64,000 nucleotides of DNA from Paenalkalicoccus suaedae (GCF_006965545.2 NZ_CP041372.2:1-64000); one strand, 5' to 3'; shown: positions 28,364 to 41,893, numbered from the stretch's first letter. Program-made: numbers and translations. Notes: generated from the sequence alone by a model not told the origin.

Positions 28364-29329
28364 ATGTTAATTTACACATTAAGAAGAGTTCTCATCATGA
28401 TTCCAATATTGGCCATGATCTCTATAGTAGTATTCGCCCTGGCATTAGCTATGCCAGGGGATGCTCTTTCCGGCCAAATTGATCCAGCAAACTCCAGTCC
28501 GGAATATATTGAAGAACAGAGAGAGCGACTTGGATTAAATGATCCAATTCACGTTCAGTACGGCAGATGGATTGCCGGCGTTGTTCAATGGGATTTCGGG
28601 CGCTCTTTTGTACATAGAATGGACGTTACAGAGATCATTGGAGAAAGATTGCCTAATACTATTTTGTTATCGGTTATGTCGCTAATAATTACGTATTTCT
28701 TAGCATTCTTTATGGGGAAATTCGCCGGAAGAAATCCTTATACTATTGGAGATTATGGAATCCAAGGCTTTAACTATCTCATGCTCGCTATTCCTAGCTT
28801 CGTTGCTGCATTATTTGCTATCTTCTTCTTCTCCTTCCAGTTAGGCTGGTTCCCAGCAACAGGAAGTGTAGGTCGAGGAATGACGGCAGGTACACTCGAT
28901 TTTTGGATTAGTAAAATGCATCACACGTTCTTGCCTGCGCTTGTACTAGGTGCTCTAACGACAGCTAGTTACACGCAATTTTTACGAAACGATATCATTG
29001 AAAACGCACAAAAAGACTACGTACGTACAGCACGTGCGAAGGGTACAACAGAGAATCAAATCTATAACAAGCACATCTTAAGAAACTCGATTATCCCAAT
29101 CGTCACGCTATTTGGATTTGATATTGCAAGTATTATTGGTGGTGCGATTATCATCGAGACAATCTTCTCATATCGCGGTATTGGTGAGCTATTTATCACT
29201 TCTATTAACCAGCGCGACTCGGCTGTCGTAGTGGCGATAACACTTATGTTGTCAACAGCCTCGTTAATTGGAAACCTGCTTGCAGACTTACTTTACGGAG
29301 TCATAGATCCGCGTATTAGAGTAGAATAG
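28364..29329 (+). CDS. oppB: Oligopeptide ABC transporter permease (OppB type)
   Basis: Inner-membrane channel subunit, 321 residues, about six membrane helices. The first is at residues 8-30 (RRVLIMIPILAMISIVVFALALAM). The BPD permease EAA loop lies around YVRTARAKGTTENQIYNKHILRNSIIPI. The ATG at 28364 fits AAGGGG spacing better than the ATG at 28358, which abuts the ribosome site. oppC follows after 11 bases. Confidence 0.93.
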   Translation: MLIYTLRRVLIMIPILAMISIVVFALALAMPGDALSGQIDPANSSPEYIEEQRERLGLNDPIHVQYGRWIAGVVQWDFGRSFVHRMDVTEIIGERLPNTILLSVMSLIITYFLAFFMGKFAGRNPYTIGDYGIQGFNYLMLAIPSFVAALFAIFFFSFQLGWFPATGSVGRGMTAGTLDFWISKMHHTFLPALVLGALTTASYTQFLRNDIIENAQKDYVRTARAKGTTENQIYNKHILRNSIIPIVTLFGFDIASIIGGAIIIETIFSYRGIGELFITSINQRDSAVVVAITLMLSTASLIGNLLADLLYGVIDPRIRVE

Positions 29330-29340
29330 GGGAGAATAGC

Positions 29341-30234
29341 ATGGAAGCAGCACAAGAGAAACGCTTAGAAAAAACAATGAAAAAGCAGTCCCCTTGGGCC
29401 ATTGCGAGAAGGAAGCTACTTAAAAATAAGCTAGCGATGATTAGCCTTGCATTTTTAGTGCTAGTTACGATCTTAGCTTATGCGGCTCCCTTTATCTCTC
29501 CATTTTCACCTGATCGCGTAGAGATTACGAACCGTAATTTGCCACCAGGAGACGGCTTTCTATTAGGGACAGATAACGCAGGTCGAGATATTTGGACGCT
29601 GTTACTATATGGAGCCCGCACATCACTTACGATTGGCTTCGTTTGTACGTTCATTATTGTAGCTATTGCAACGTTTATTGGATCTGTTGCTGGATACTAC
29701 GGTGGATGGGTCGATGCAGCGTTAATGAGATTCACCGATTTTATTATGAATTTCCCATTCTTAGTTTTTGCGATCGTTCTTGCATCGATCTTTAGAGACG
29801 CAGGTATCTTGGCACTTATCGCAGTACTTAGTCTGTTAGGTTGGACAGGTGCAGCCCGAGTTGTTCGTAGTAAAACACTCGCAGAGAAAGAGAATGAGTT
29901 TGTTATGGCCGCTATTTCTATTGGTGGTACGCCATTCAAGGTTATTCGAAAGCACCTTTTACCGAACGTTATGACAACAATCATTGTACAAGCTACGTTA
30001 CTTTTAGCCGTTATGATTGTTGCGGAGACAGCGCTTAGCTTCTTAGGCTTCGGTGTACCTCAAGGAACGCCAAGTTGGGGTAATATGATGACAGAAGCAC
30101 GTAATCCAAACGTTATACGGACGCAACCGTGGGTATGGATCCCACCAGCACTTGCGATCACCTTTACGATTCTTTCGATCAACTTTATAGGTGAAGGTGT
30201 TAAGGATGCGTTTAACCCTCGTTCTACAAGGTAA
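29341..30234 (+). CDS. oppC: Oligopeptide ABC transporter permease (OppC type)
   Basis: Second channel subunit, 297 residues. A cytoplasmic N-terminus leads into a first helix (KNKLAMISLAFLVLVTILAYAAPF). The OppC N-terminal family segment and LGTDNAGRDIWTLLLYGARTSL follow. The EAA loop is around NEFVMAAISIGGTPFKVIRKHLLPN. It ends the operon D-F-A-B-C, an order unlike B. subtilis opp (A-B-C-D-F). Confidence 0.94.
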   Translation: MEAAQEKRLEKTMKKQSPWAIARRKLLKNKLAMISLAFLVLVTILAYAAPFISPFSPDRVEITNRNLPPGDGFLLGTDNAGRDIWTLLLYGARTSLTIGFVCTFIIVAIATFIGSVAGYYGGWVDAALMRFTDFIMNFPFLVFAIVLASIFRDAGILALIAVLSLLGWTGAARVVRSKTLAEKENEFVMAAISIGGTPFKVIRKHLLPNVMTTIIVQATLLLAVMIVAETALSFLGFGVPQGTPSWGNMMTEARNPNVIRTQPWVWIPPALAITFTILSINFIGEGVKDAFNPRSTR

Positions 30235-30243
30235 GAAATCGCT

Positions 30244-30286
30244 GGCTTTGCGTGTAGGTTTTTCCTACGCGCGAAGCCTTTTCTTA
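30244..30286 (+). terminator. Terminator after oppC
   Basis: Fifteen-pair stem (30244-30258 with 30264-30278, GGCTTTGCGTGTAGG and its near-complement), five-T loop, then TTTTCTT. Confidence 0.88.
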
Positions 30287-30346
30287 TACATCTTGCTATT
30301 CTCTCTGCCTCATACTACAATGATGCTACATAAGAGAGGCGATTAG

Positions 30347-30992
<646 letters not shown>

Positions 30993-30995
30993 GTA

Positions 30996-31024
30996 TTGCA
31001 AATAATAGTTAAAACCGATATACT
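30996..31024 (+). promoter_or_regulatory. SRP RNA promoter
   Basis: TTGCAA at 30996-31001, 17-bp spacer, TATACT at 31019-31024, placing the start near 31032. Confidence 0.8.
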
Positions 31025-31032
31025 AGTATTTG

Positions 31033-31300
31033 CCGTGCTAAGCGGGGAGGTAGCGGTGCCCTGTACTCGCAATCCGCTATAGCGAGGCCGAATTCCTCTC
31101 TGAGGCTATCGATTTTCCTGGTCTGCCCTAAGTAAGTGGTGTTGACATTTGGGTTCCGCGCAACGGAATCCTGTGAACCCTGTCAGGTCCGGAAGGAAGC
31201 AGCAGTAAGCAGGTTCTTCCGTGTGCCGCGGAGTAGCCTGGATCGAGCAAACTGCTTAGGTAACGCTTGAGGGTCTATAGTCGAAGAGAGGTGCACGGTA
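31033..31300 (+). ncRNA. ffs: Signal recognition particle RNA (Bacillus large type, scRNA)
   Basis: About 268 bases whose ends pair (GCCGTGC with GCACGGT). It contains the SRP domain IV core TGTCAGGTCCGGAAGGAAGC at about 31181-31200 and an Alu-type 5' domain, as in B. subtilis scRNA (~270 bases). It scaffolds Ffh for membrane targeting. Lies between tadA and dnaX as in B. subtilis. Confidence 0.95.
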
Positions 31301-31314
31301 TACATAGCACTTAC

Positions 31315-31347
31315 AAAGGATGAGCATCTGATGCTCATCCTTTTTGT
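31315..31347 (+). terminator. Terminator of SRP RNA
   Basis: Stem AAAGGATGAGCAT / ATGCTCATCCTTT with a three-base loop and T5. Confidence 0.88.
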
Positions 31348-31534
31348 TTATGGCAGACAGATTTATTGCGCACACATTTACTACCACAGCACGCCCCTAC
31401 TTCATTACCAGCCCTCCGCCTCCTTCTACCCACATAAATGCTCCCAATGTTTCGTACAGATTGCCTTTGAATTACGTGTTACAAATCGGTATAATAAAGA
31501 AGGAATTAGGAAGGGACGAAAGAGGAGGGAGTCT

Positions 31535-33256
31535 GTGAGCTATCAAGCTTTATACCGTGTTTGGCGTCCGCGCAAGCTTCAGGATGTTGTCGGGCAAGAG
31601 CACATTACCAAAACGTTAAAAAACGCGCTTGGAAAGCAAAAGTTCTCCCATGCTTATTTGTTTACAGGTCCGCGCGGAACGGGTAAAACGAGTGCGGCTA
31701 AAATTTTAGCTAAAGCGATTAACTGTGAACGAGCTCCAATTGAGGAGCCGTGTAACGAGTGTCCGACGTGTAAAGGAATTCAGGATGGAAGCATCGTTGA
31801 TGTGATGGAAATTGATGCTGCTAGTAATAACGGTGTCGATGAAATCCGCGACATTCGAGATAAAGTAAAATTTGCACCGAGTGTTGCATCGTTTAAAGTC
31901 TATATTATTGATGAAGTGCACATGCTTACAACAGGTGCATTCAATGCCTTACTTAAGACACTTGAGGAACCACCACCACACGTTATTTTTATCTTAGCAA
32001 CGACGGAGCCACATAAAATTCCTCTAACGATCATTTCTCGCTGTCAGCGTTTTGATTTTAAACGAATCTCCGCACATGCCATGATTGGCCGTATGCAGGA
32101 AATCATTGAGCATAGCAATATTGATATTGAAGAAGATGCACTATCTCTGGTTGCACGAGTATCAGAAGGTGGGATGCGTGATGCTCTTAGTCTGTTGGAT
32201 CAGGCGATCTCCTATGCGGAGGGAGCCATTACCTCGCAGGATATTTTGCAGATCATTGGCTCCGCCTCACGCGAGCTTTTACACAAGGTTGTTGATGCGA
32301 TTTACGAGGGGAATGTTGGCGAAGGACTGCAGGCTATTGATACCTTAATGCAGGAGGGGAAGGATCCTAATAGATTTATTGAGGATATGATCTTCTTCTT
32401 CCGAGATATCCTGATGGTTAAAGCAGCGCCTCAGCTAGAAGAGTCCCAGGATCGTAGGCGTGGCGATGACGCCTTTAATGCTCTTATCGAAAAGCTCGAG
32501 CAAGCTTGGATATTCCAAGTGATGGAGCGTTTAAATCACTTCCAGCAGGAGATGAAGTGGGCGAGCCATCCGCAAGTGTTTCTCGAGATGTTTATCGTAC
32601 AGGCAGCCCAGCAAACGATTGCTGCTGTGCCGGTGAAGGAGCAGGCACCTGCGTCTTCGACGGTTGAAGGATTAGAGCAAAAGGTAGAGAGTTTGGAGCG
32701 GGCGCTTAAGCGTCTGCAGACGGACGGCGTCCAGGCATCACAGGAGACGCGCTCAGAGCCTACACGGGTCAAGCCTAAGCAACAGTCTAGTGCACAAAGT
32801 CGAGCGAACGCGGCACGTATCAAGGAGATGCTACGAGCAGCTTCTAAGCAAGCACTTCAGGGGATGACTGGTCAGTGGGGTAATATTGTGGAGCAGGTGC
32901 GCCAAAAAAGTGTACCAGCCTCTGCTTGGCTGAACGACTGTAAGCCGGTTGCGGCCTCTGAGGATCATTTTGTTTTAGCCTTTAAAAATGAGATGCATCG
33001 GAATATGGTCGATGAGAAGTTTCGGGAGATGGTTGAGGAGTCGGCGTCTCAAATCATGCGTCAATCGACAACGATGCTCACGGTGCTTGTGACGGATTGG
33101 GAAGAAATTAAAGAAAGCTTTATTAAACAGTCTGGTGAGCAGGCAAGCGAGGACGGAGAGTCTGCTGAAGGAGGAGAACCTAAGGAGCAGGCTAATCCAC
33201 TTATCGATGAAGCCATTAAGTTAGTTGGCCGAGATTTGCTTGATATTAAAGAGTAG
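31535..33256 (+). CDS. dnaX: DNA polymerase III gamma/tau subunit
   Basis: Clamp-loader ATPase of the replisome, 573 residues. Walker A GPRGTGKT at residues 45-52, a zinc cluster (INCERAPIEEPCNECPTC), and Walker B with the DEVH box in VYIIDEVHML. Sensor regions and an oligomerisation domain follow to about 370. A Gln/Ser/Arg-rich linker (about 395-430) and a tau-type C-terminus complete it. The GTG at 31535 (MSYQALYRVWRPRKLQDVVGQ) matches the family start and follows GAGGAGGGA. Start codons further upstream fall in the SRP terminator. Confidence 0.97.
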   Translation: MSYQALYRVWRPRKLQDVVGQEHITKTLKNALGKQKFSHAYLFTGPRGTGKTSAAKILAKAINCERAPIEEPCNECPTCKGIQDGSIVDVMEIDAASNNGVDEIRDIRDKVKFAPSVASFKVYIIDEVHMLTTGAFNALLKTLEEPPPHVIFILATTEPHKIPLTIISRCQRFDFKRISAHAMIGRMQEIIEHSNIDIEEDALSLVARVSEGGMRDALSLLDQAISYAEGAITSQDILQIIGSASRELLHKVVDAIYEGNVGEGLQAIDTLMQEGKDPNRFIEDMIFFFRDILMVKAAPQLEESQDRRRGDDAFNALIEKLEQAWIFQVMERLNHFQQEMKWASHPQVFLEMFIVQAAQQTIAAVPVKEQAPASSTVEGLEQKVESLERALKRLQTDGVQASQETRSEPTRVKPKQQSSAQSRANAARIKEMLRAASKQALQGMTGQWGNIVEQVRQKSVPASAWLNDCKPVAASEDHFVLAFKNEMHRNMVDEKFREMVEESASQIMRQSTTMLTVLVTDWEEIKESFIKQSGEQASEDGESAEGGEPKEQANPLIDEAIKLVGRDLLDIKE

Positions 33257-33299
33257 GATAGCATAGAAGTATAAGTAACTAATAGAGAGGGCGATAAAG

Positions 33300-33611
33300 A
33301 TGAAAAACATGGGTAATATGATGAAGCAAATGCAAAAGATGCAAAAGGACATGGCAAAGGCGCAAGAGGAGTTAAAGGACGAAACAGTTGAAGCAACAGC
33401 CGGTGGTGGTATGGTTAAGGTTATCATTAACGGAGAAAAGCGTATCTTAGACGTACAAATTAATGAAGAAGCGGTTGATCCAGACGACGTGGAAATGCTT
33501 GAGGATCTTGTATTAGCTGCAACGAACGAAGCACTAACTCAAGTAGATGAGCTTGTTCAAACGAAGATGGGTAAATTCACTAAAGGAATGAACATTCCTG
33601 GATTAATGTAA
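33300..33611 (+). CDS. ebfC: Nucleoid-associated protein EbfC/YbaB family (YaaK)
   Basis: 103-residue YbaB/EbfC DNA-binding protein that works as a dimer. Met/Gln/Lys-rich N-terminal helix ([25 protein letters not shown]), central [20 protein letters not shown] beta region, C-terminal helix ending GMNIPGLM. Position between dnaX and recR is conserved across bacteria. Confidence 0.95.
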   Translation: MKNMGNMMKQMQKMQKDMAKAQEELKDETVEATAGGGMVKVIINGEKRILDVQINEEAVDPDDVEMLEDLVLAATNEALTQVDELVQTKMGKFTKGMNIPGLM

Positions 33612-33631
33612 GGAAAGAAACGAATATTCAT

Positions 33632-33674
33632 AAAGGAGGTATCCCGATTAAAAGCGGGTGCCTCCTTTCTTTTA
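33632..33674 (+). terminator. Terminator after ebfC
   Basis: Stem AAAGGAGGTATCCCG / CGGGTGCCTCCTTT with one mismatch, loop ATTAAAAG, then TCTTTT. It precedes an extended -10 (TGGTAAAAT, 33700-33708) that may start recR. Confidence 0.82.
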
Positions 33675-33699
33675 GCTCATAGTGTGCGTGATAGAAGCA

Positions 33700-33708
33700 T
33701 GGTAAAAT
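33700..33708 (+). promoter_or_regulatory. Possible extended -10 promoter of recR
   Basis: TGGTAAAAT, 29 bases before recR and after the ebfC terminator. No convincing -35. Confidence 0.42.
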
Positions 33709-33736
33709 AGAGAGGAAGAGAGAAGGAGGAGTTCGC

Positions 33737-34333
33737 TTGCAATACCCTATGCCGATTACAAAGCTAATCGACGGGTTCATGCGTCTACCGGGGATCGGTC
33801 CTAAGACTGCGGCTCGTTTAGCTTTTTATGTGTTAGATATGAAGGAAGATGACGTGTTAGATTTTGCTAAGGCGCTAGTTAGCGTAAAGCGAGAGCTTAC
33901 GTATTGTAAAGTGTGTCATCACATTACCGATACAGACCCATGCCGTATTTGTGAGGATCAGAGTCGTGATCGCACCGTCATTTGCGTCGTGCAAGATTCG
34001 AAGGATGTAGTAGCGATGGAAAAGATGAAGGAATACACTGGTTTATATCATGTGTTACACGGTGCTATTTCGCCAGTTGAGGGTATTGGACCAGAGGACA
34101 TTTATATTCCGGATTTGTTAAAGCGTCTGCAAAATGATGAGATCCAAGAAATGATTATCGCAACAAACCCTAATATAGAAGGAGAAGCAACGGCGATGTA
34201 TATTTCTCGCCTTGTAAAACCGACTGGTATGAAGGTGACGCGTATTGCACACGGTCTGCCTGTAGGTGGGGATTTAGAATACGCGGACGAGGTTACCTTA
34301 TCGAAGGCGATGGAAGGTCGACGTGAACTGTAA
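33737..34333 (+). CDS. recR: Recombination mediator RecR
   Basis: Ring-forming DNA clamp that works with RecO/RecF to load RecA. 198 residues. N-terminal helix-hairpin-helix ([14 protein letters not shown]), zinc finger C-x2-C...C-x2-C ([16 protein letters not shown]), TOPRIM domain ([13 protein letters not shown]), and C-terminal [19 protein letters not shown]. The start is TTG at 33737, seven bases after AAGGAGGA. The Bacillus family N-terminus MQYPMPI supports this. Confidence 0.97.
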   Translation: MQYPMPITKLIDGFMRLPGIGPKTAARLAFYVLDMKEDDVLDFAKALVSVKRELTYCKVCHHITDTDPCRICEDQSRDRTVICVVQDSKDVVAMEKMKEYTGLYHVLHGAISPVEGIGPEDIYIPDLLKRLQNDEIQEMIIATNPNIEGEATAMYISRLVKPTGMKVTRIAHGLPVGGDLEYADEVTLSKAMEGRREL

Positions 34334-34345
34334 GGAGGAATGAGC

Positions 34346-34561
34346 ATGGCTAGAGGCAAAAAGCGTAAGCTCCGTCGCGAAGTTGATGATGAACTAATCC
34401 GTCGACTAGATACGATTAAACGAAAAGCAGATCAGCACGATAGCTATCTGCAGCATTCATTTGATGCTCGCGAGGACGTTATTGGACGCGCGAAGCTGGA
34501 GCGGGCTAAGTATTACTTTTTATTAAAGGAAGCCCGCGTTCGTAATACGACATTTTATTAA
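34346..34561 (+). CDS. yaaL: YaaL family protein (DUF2508)
   Basis: 71-residue basic protein of unknown function (MARGKKRKLRREVDDELIRRLDTIKRKADQHDSYLQ...). Conserved between recR and bofA in Bacillus. The ATG at 34346 has AGGAGG at seven bases; the ATG at 34340 is too close to the ribosome site. Stop of recR is 12 bases upstream, so co-transcription is likely. Confidence 0.9.
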   Translation: MARGKKRKLRREVDDELIRRLDTIKRKADQHDSYLQHSFDAREDVIGRAKLERAKYYFLLKEARVRNTTFY

Positions 34562-34573
34562 GACGCTTTGAAG

Positions 34574-34608
34574 AGCTGCCCCTATATATTTGTGGGTAGC
34601 TTTATTTT
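34574..34608 (+). terminator. Terminator after yaaL
   Basis: Eight-pair stem AGCTGCCC / GGGTAGCT with an A/T loop and TTTATTTTT. Moderate strength. Confidence 0.65.
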
Positions 34609-34742
34609 TGTCGCTCGGCTGTCTTCACGATCGCGCAGAGCAATGCATTCATCTATATAGAAGAAAAACGAATCAAGCTTCTTTTTTTATCGCCACTTCA
34701 TATAGTAGAAGGACAACCTTAATCAAAAGGAGTGAGGGTAAG

Positions 34743-34994
34743 ATGGAGGCGTGGATCTTAATTGGATTAGTGGCAATGATTTTTCTTTTATTAACGGGTG
34801 CAACAATGTTTCGCAAATTGGGTTCTCTATTCATCCGTGTTGCGATTGGTATGTTATTTCTTTTCTTTTTAAATACGATTGGTGGCTTCTTTGATTATCG
34901 ATTACCGTTCAATAGTTTAACAATCGGAACGGCTGCATGGCTTGGTGTACCGTGGATTATCGCCTTAGTGTGCGCGGATATTTTTTTATTTTAA
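34743..34994 (+). CDS. bofA: Inhibitor of pro-sigma-K processing BofA
   Basis: 83-residue integral membrane protein with two or three hydrophobic segments. In B. subtilis BofA holds the SpoIVFB protease inactive in the outer forespore membrane until signalled, timing sigma-K activation. The C-terminal TIGTAAWLGVPWIIALV matches the family pattern (GI-GxPG region). The ATG at 34743 follows AAAGGAGTGAGGG. An open frame upstream of it lacks support. Position before an rRNA operon matches B. subtilis. Confidence 0.9.
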   Translation: MEAWILIGLVAMIFLLLTGATMFRKLGSLFIRVAIGMLFLFFLNTIGGFFDYRLPFNSLTIGTAAWLGVPWIIALVCADIFLF

Positions 34995-35012
34995 ACTTTT
35001 TTCGAAAAAACG

Positions 35013-35127
35013 TTGACGTTAGGGTGCGATAGGTGATATATTATTACTTGTCGCCGACGAGGTGACGGTAACACGAAAAACAAACTTGAAAAAAGTTGTT
35101 GACTCTAACGAGTCACCGTGTTATTCT
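35013..35127 (+). promoter_or_regulatory. Tandem sigma-A promoters of rRNA operon 2
   Basis: P1: TTGACG 35013-35018 and TATATT 35037-35042 (spacer 18). P2: TTGACT 35099-35104 and TATTCT 35122-35127 (spacer 17). Promoter sequences differ from operon 1, while everything from boxA on is nearly identical. Confidence 0.8.
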
Positions 35128-35162
35128 AATAAAGTCGCCAAAACGAGCGGCAAGCAAGAAAT

Positions 35163-35323
35163 TGCTCTTTGAAAACTAAACAAAAGACGAAGCGAAGGAA
35201 TTAAAAGAGATGAAAACCATCTCGTCAATTTTTTTAAATGAAGAACCTAGTTCTTCAAAATGAATCGCTAGATTCGTTGTTCGAGTTTACTCGAACGTTA
35301 GTCAGAAGTTCAAACTTCGACGA
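35163..35323 (+). promoter_or_regulatory. rrn2 leader: boxA and serial hairpins
   Basis: Copy of the operon 1 leader: boxA TGCTCTTTGAAAAC at 35163-35176, the GAGATG/CATCTC stem with T-run, then four small stems before 16S. Confidence 0.7.
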
Positions 35324-36893
<1,570 letters not shown>

Positions 36894-37132
36894 AAGGAGC
36901 ATTAAGCTCAATCGAACTTCGCATTCGATCCTTTTGTTTAGTTTTGAGAGGGTAAGCCTCTCCGGAAGAACCCCTTGTGGGGTCTATTCCGAGTTGACCT
37001 TTGAAAACTGGATAGTAAGAACATGTAGAAAAGAATCACCGGAAAATCAATCCGTTTGGAAACAAACGAAAGGTTTTTCCGAGTGTCTTAGAAGATAGCC
37101 AAGAAGTAAAACGACGTCCTAACAGTAAGTTA
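36894..37132 (+). other. 16S-23S spacer without tRNA genes (operon 2)
   Basis: Matches the operon 1 spacer except for a few changes around 37015-37075 (for example AGTAAGAACATG against AGTAATAAACATG). No tRNA gene visible. Confidence 0.78.
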
Positions 37133-40067
<2,935 letters not shown>

Positions 40068-40191
40068 AGATATATAGTTTTACAGAAGGCGTCAACTAAG
40101 ACGATTCTTCTTCTACATGTTCACTATCCAGTTTTGAAAGGTCAACGACCTTTATCTTTCTTGATTCGCATAGCGGAGCAAGAAATCATAG

Positions 40192-40308
<117 letters not shown>

Positions 40309-40315
40309 AAACGAG

Positions 40316-40343
40316 CATCCACCTGATGGTGGATGTTTTTTTG
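40316..40343 (+). terminator. Terminator of rRNA operon 2
   Basis: Perfect eight-pair stem CATCCACC / GGTGGATG, loop TGAT, T7. Confidence 0.92.
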
Positions 40344-40411
40344 TGTGTTAAAAAAGGAAACTAACCGCCTTTTTAGTGGAAAGTCGTTCATTTTATCGTT
40401 CAATTCTGGGT

Positions 40412-40740
40412 GGCATCGTTCGTTTGCGCCACATGGAGGCGCGTATACGTCAGGTTGGAGGTCGCTTGCATCAAATCAGCGAGTGAGTGCGTCACCTGAT
40501 CTGCCGTATGCGTCGAGGCAATTTGGTTTGCATCAAATGAAGGGGTGTATGCATCAGATAGAAAGGCGTTTGCATCACATTTAGCTACCACTGTGTCAGG
40601 GGGATCTTCGTATGCGTCTGTTCAACTACCTTTGCATCAAGAGGGAAACTGTTTGCTTCAAACGCCTGGGCGTATGCATTAAACAAGGGGTTTGTTGCGT
40701 CACTTGGTACTTGGTATGCGTCAAAGTGTATGGTGCAACA
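40412..40740 (+). repeat. Type A 21-bp periodic array downstream of rrn2
   Basis: Fifteen degenerate units. Cores (TGCGTC, TGCATC, TACGTC and similar) start at 40425, 40446, 40467, 40488, 40509, 40529, 40550, 40571, 40592, 40613, 40633, 40654, 40675, 40696 and 40717. Twelve steps are 21 and two are 20. The commonest pattern is GTWTGCRTCAAAT plus about eight free bases. Units GTATGCGTC and GTTTGCATCAAAT tend to alternate. No gene is supported here. Confidence 0.85.
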
Positions 40741-40756
40741 TCGCACACACCGAAAT

Positions 40757-41124
40757 AAGGGAGAAGTCTGTCACAAAAGAAGTAGTATGCAACACAGGAG
40801 AAGTAAGCCGGAAACGAAGTGGTGCGCAACCTACAAGAAATAAAATGCAAATTGCCAAAAGTATCGCGGAACAAGCGAGAAACAGTGTGGAACTTCGACA
40901 AAGTAAGATGCAAAAAAGAAGTAACGCATAAATAGTAAGAAGTAAAACGGAAATTGCTAGAAATATCGTGGAACAAGCGAGAAACAGTGCAGAAATTCGG
41001 CAAAGTAAGATGCAAAAAAAGAAATAGCACGGAAAAATGGAGAAGCAGAACATAAAGTGGGAGAAGTAAAACGCAACTCAGCAGAAGTAGTACGCAACTC
41101 GTAAGAAGGAATATAGTAGAGATC
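40757..41124 (+). repeat. Type B 21-bp periodic array, opposed to type A
   Basis: About 18 units with the pattern AGAAGTANNATGCAA. Unit starts: 40762, 40778, 40799, 40815, 40836, 40857, 40878, 40899, 40917, 40938, 40959, 40980, 41001, 41020, 41041, 41062, 41083, 41104. Thirteen of the 17 steps are exactly 21. A higher-order duplication is visible: the units at 40836-40899 recur almost unchanged at 40938-41001. The shared word GATGCAAA is the reverse complement of TTTGCATC in type A. Hydrophobic minus-strand frames across it are period artefacts. Confidence 0.82.
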
Positions 41125-41129
41125 TACAA

Positions 41130-41176
41130 GAAAAAATCCTTACCTACAACCTCTTTCGAGGAAGTAAATAAGGATC
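41130..41176 (-). terminator. Terminator of the minus-strand membrane protein gene
   Basis: On the minus strand the arms ATCCTTATTTACTTCCTC and GAGGTTGTAGGTAAGGAT, separated by GAAA, pair with a few mismatches and run into TTTTTT. It lies just past the stop at 41183. Confidence 0.85.
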
Positions 41177-41182
41177 TCTTTG

Positions 41183-41785
41183 TTATGCCACGAATCTCTT
41201 ACGCATCAACAATAATACTAATGGACCGAAGGCAGGTATAAATGCGAGCCAGCTGTAGCGAAGGCCCCACTCTTTTTTCAGTACATCATAAGAAAGCCAG
41301 ATAAGTACGAGAAAATCAACCGTCATGACGCTTACTAAATGAGAGCTCATGAACGCGTCTTGAAAGGCGCTTATAGAACCTTGTAGAGCGGTCACATAAA
41401 GGAGTAGTGCAATGATTGCGGCTAACACGATCAGTAACGGATGTAAGAGAGCTTTTTGCAAAAATCCGGGACCTCTTGGCGATTGACGTGTTACTTTACC
41501 ACGGATGATGAGATAAGGTAGCAAAGGGAACGCGCCGAGTCCAAAAGCTAAGATTGAAAAGGGCCATGCTGGAATACGATAGACATCCTTTGGTAGAAGG
41601 AGCATGGCAAAGATAAGTGGATATAAGCCTAGCATAGAAAACACAGCGACTACGAGCGGATCGACTTCGTCAAAGCTACCAGTAATTAGCGAGGTAAAGA
41701 TGGTATCGTCCGCATTATTTGCACCAGGTGCTAAAAAGAGCGCGTAGCCTAGCAGTGCAAGAAAAACAACTATTTTTACTTTCAT
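41183..41785 (-). CDS. Putative integral membrane protein, unknown function
   Basis: 200-residue protein with about six hydrophobic segments (roughly residues 3-20, 44-62, 70-95, 112-132, 150-168, 178-195). A short acidic loop (NNADDTIFTSLITGSFDEVDP) follows the first. The C-terminal half has D-x-LVLIWLSYDVLKKEWGLRYSW, faintly like DUF2834-type proteins, but I do not recognise the family with confidence. The ribosome site AAAGGGG precedes the ATG on the minus strand. It is one of only two minus-strand genes in the window and sits where csfB/xpaC/yaaN lie in B. subtilis. Confidence 0.8.
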   Translation of the reverse strand: MKVKIVVFLALLGYALFLAPGANNADDTIFTSLITGSFDEVDPLVVAVFSMLGLYPLIFAMLLLPKDVYRIPAWPFSILAFGLGAFPLLPYLIIRGKVTRQSPRGPGFLQKALLHPLLIVLAAIIALLLYVTALQGSISAFQDAFMSSHLVSVMTVDFLVLIWLSYDVLKKEWGLRYSWLAFIPAFGPLVLLLMRKRFVA

Positions 41786-41893
41786 AACGTGCCCCTTTCT
41801 ACTTTTCTTCAGTTAATCACCCCGAGCGTTGGATTGCAAGGCTTTCGGTATGTATATCCGATATGTATAATGGAAGGAGAATGAATCGAGAGG

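Noticed and set aside
31331-31534. Upstream extension of dnaX to an ATG at 31331
   Set aside because: The ATG lies inside the SRP RNA terminator, and the family N-terminus with a strong ribosome site is at GTG 31535.
40333-40584. 83-codon plus-strand ORF across the rrn2 terminator and type A array
   Set aside because: It starts in the terminator, follows the repeat period and has no homology that I recognise.
40626-41053. Two overlapping minus-strand ORFs (134 and 110 codons) with heptad-like hydrophobic repeats
   Set aside because: They arise because the 21-bp repeat is divisible by three, which keeps stops out of phase-matched frames. No ribosome sites; indels of one base elsewhere in the array break the frame.
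40412-41124. CRISPR array
   Set aside because: The unit is only 21 bp with a degenerate core and no spacer of 30 or more bases; no cas genes nearby.
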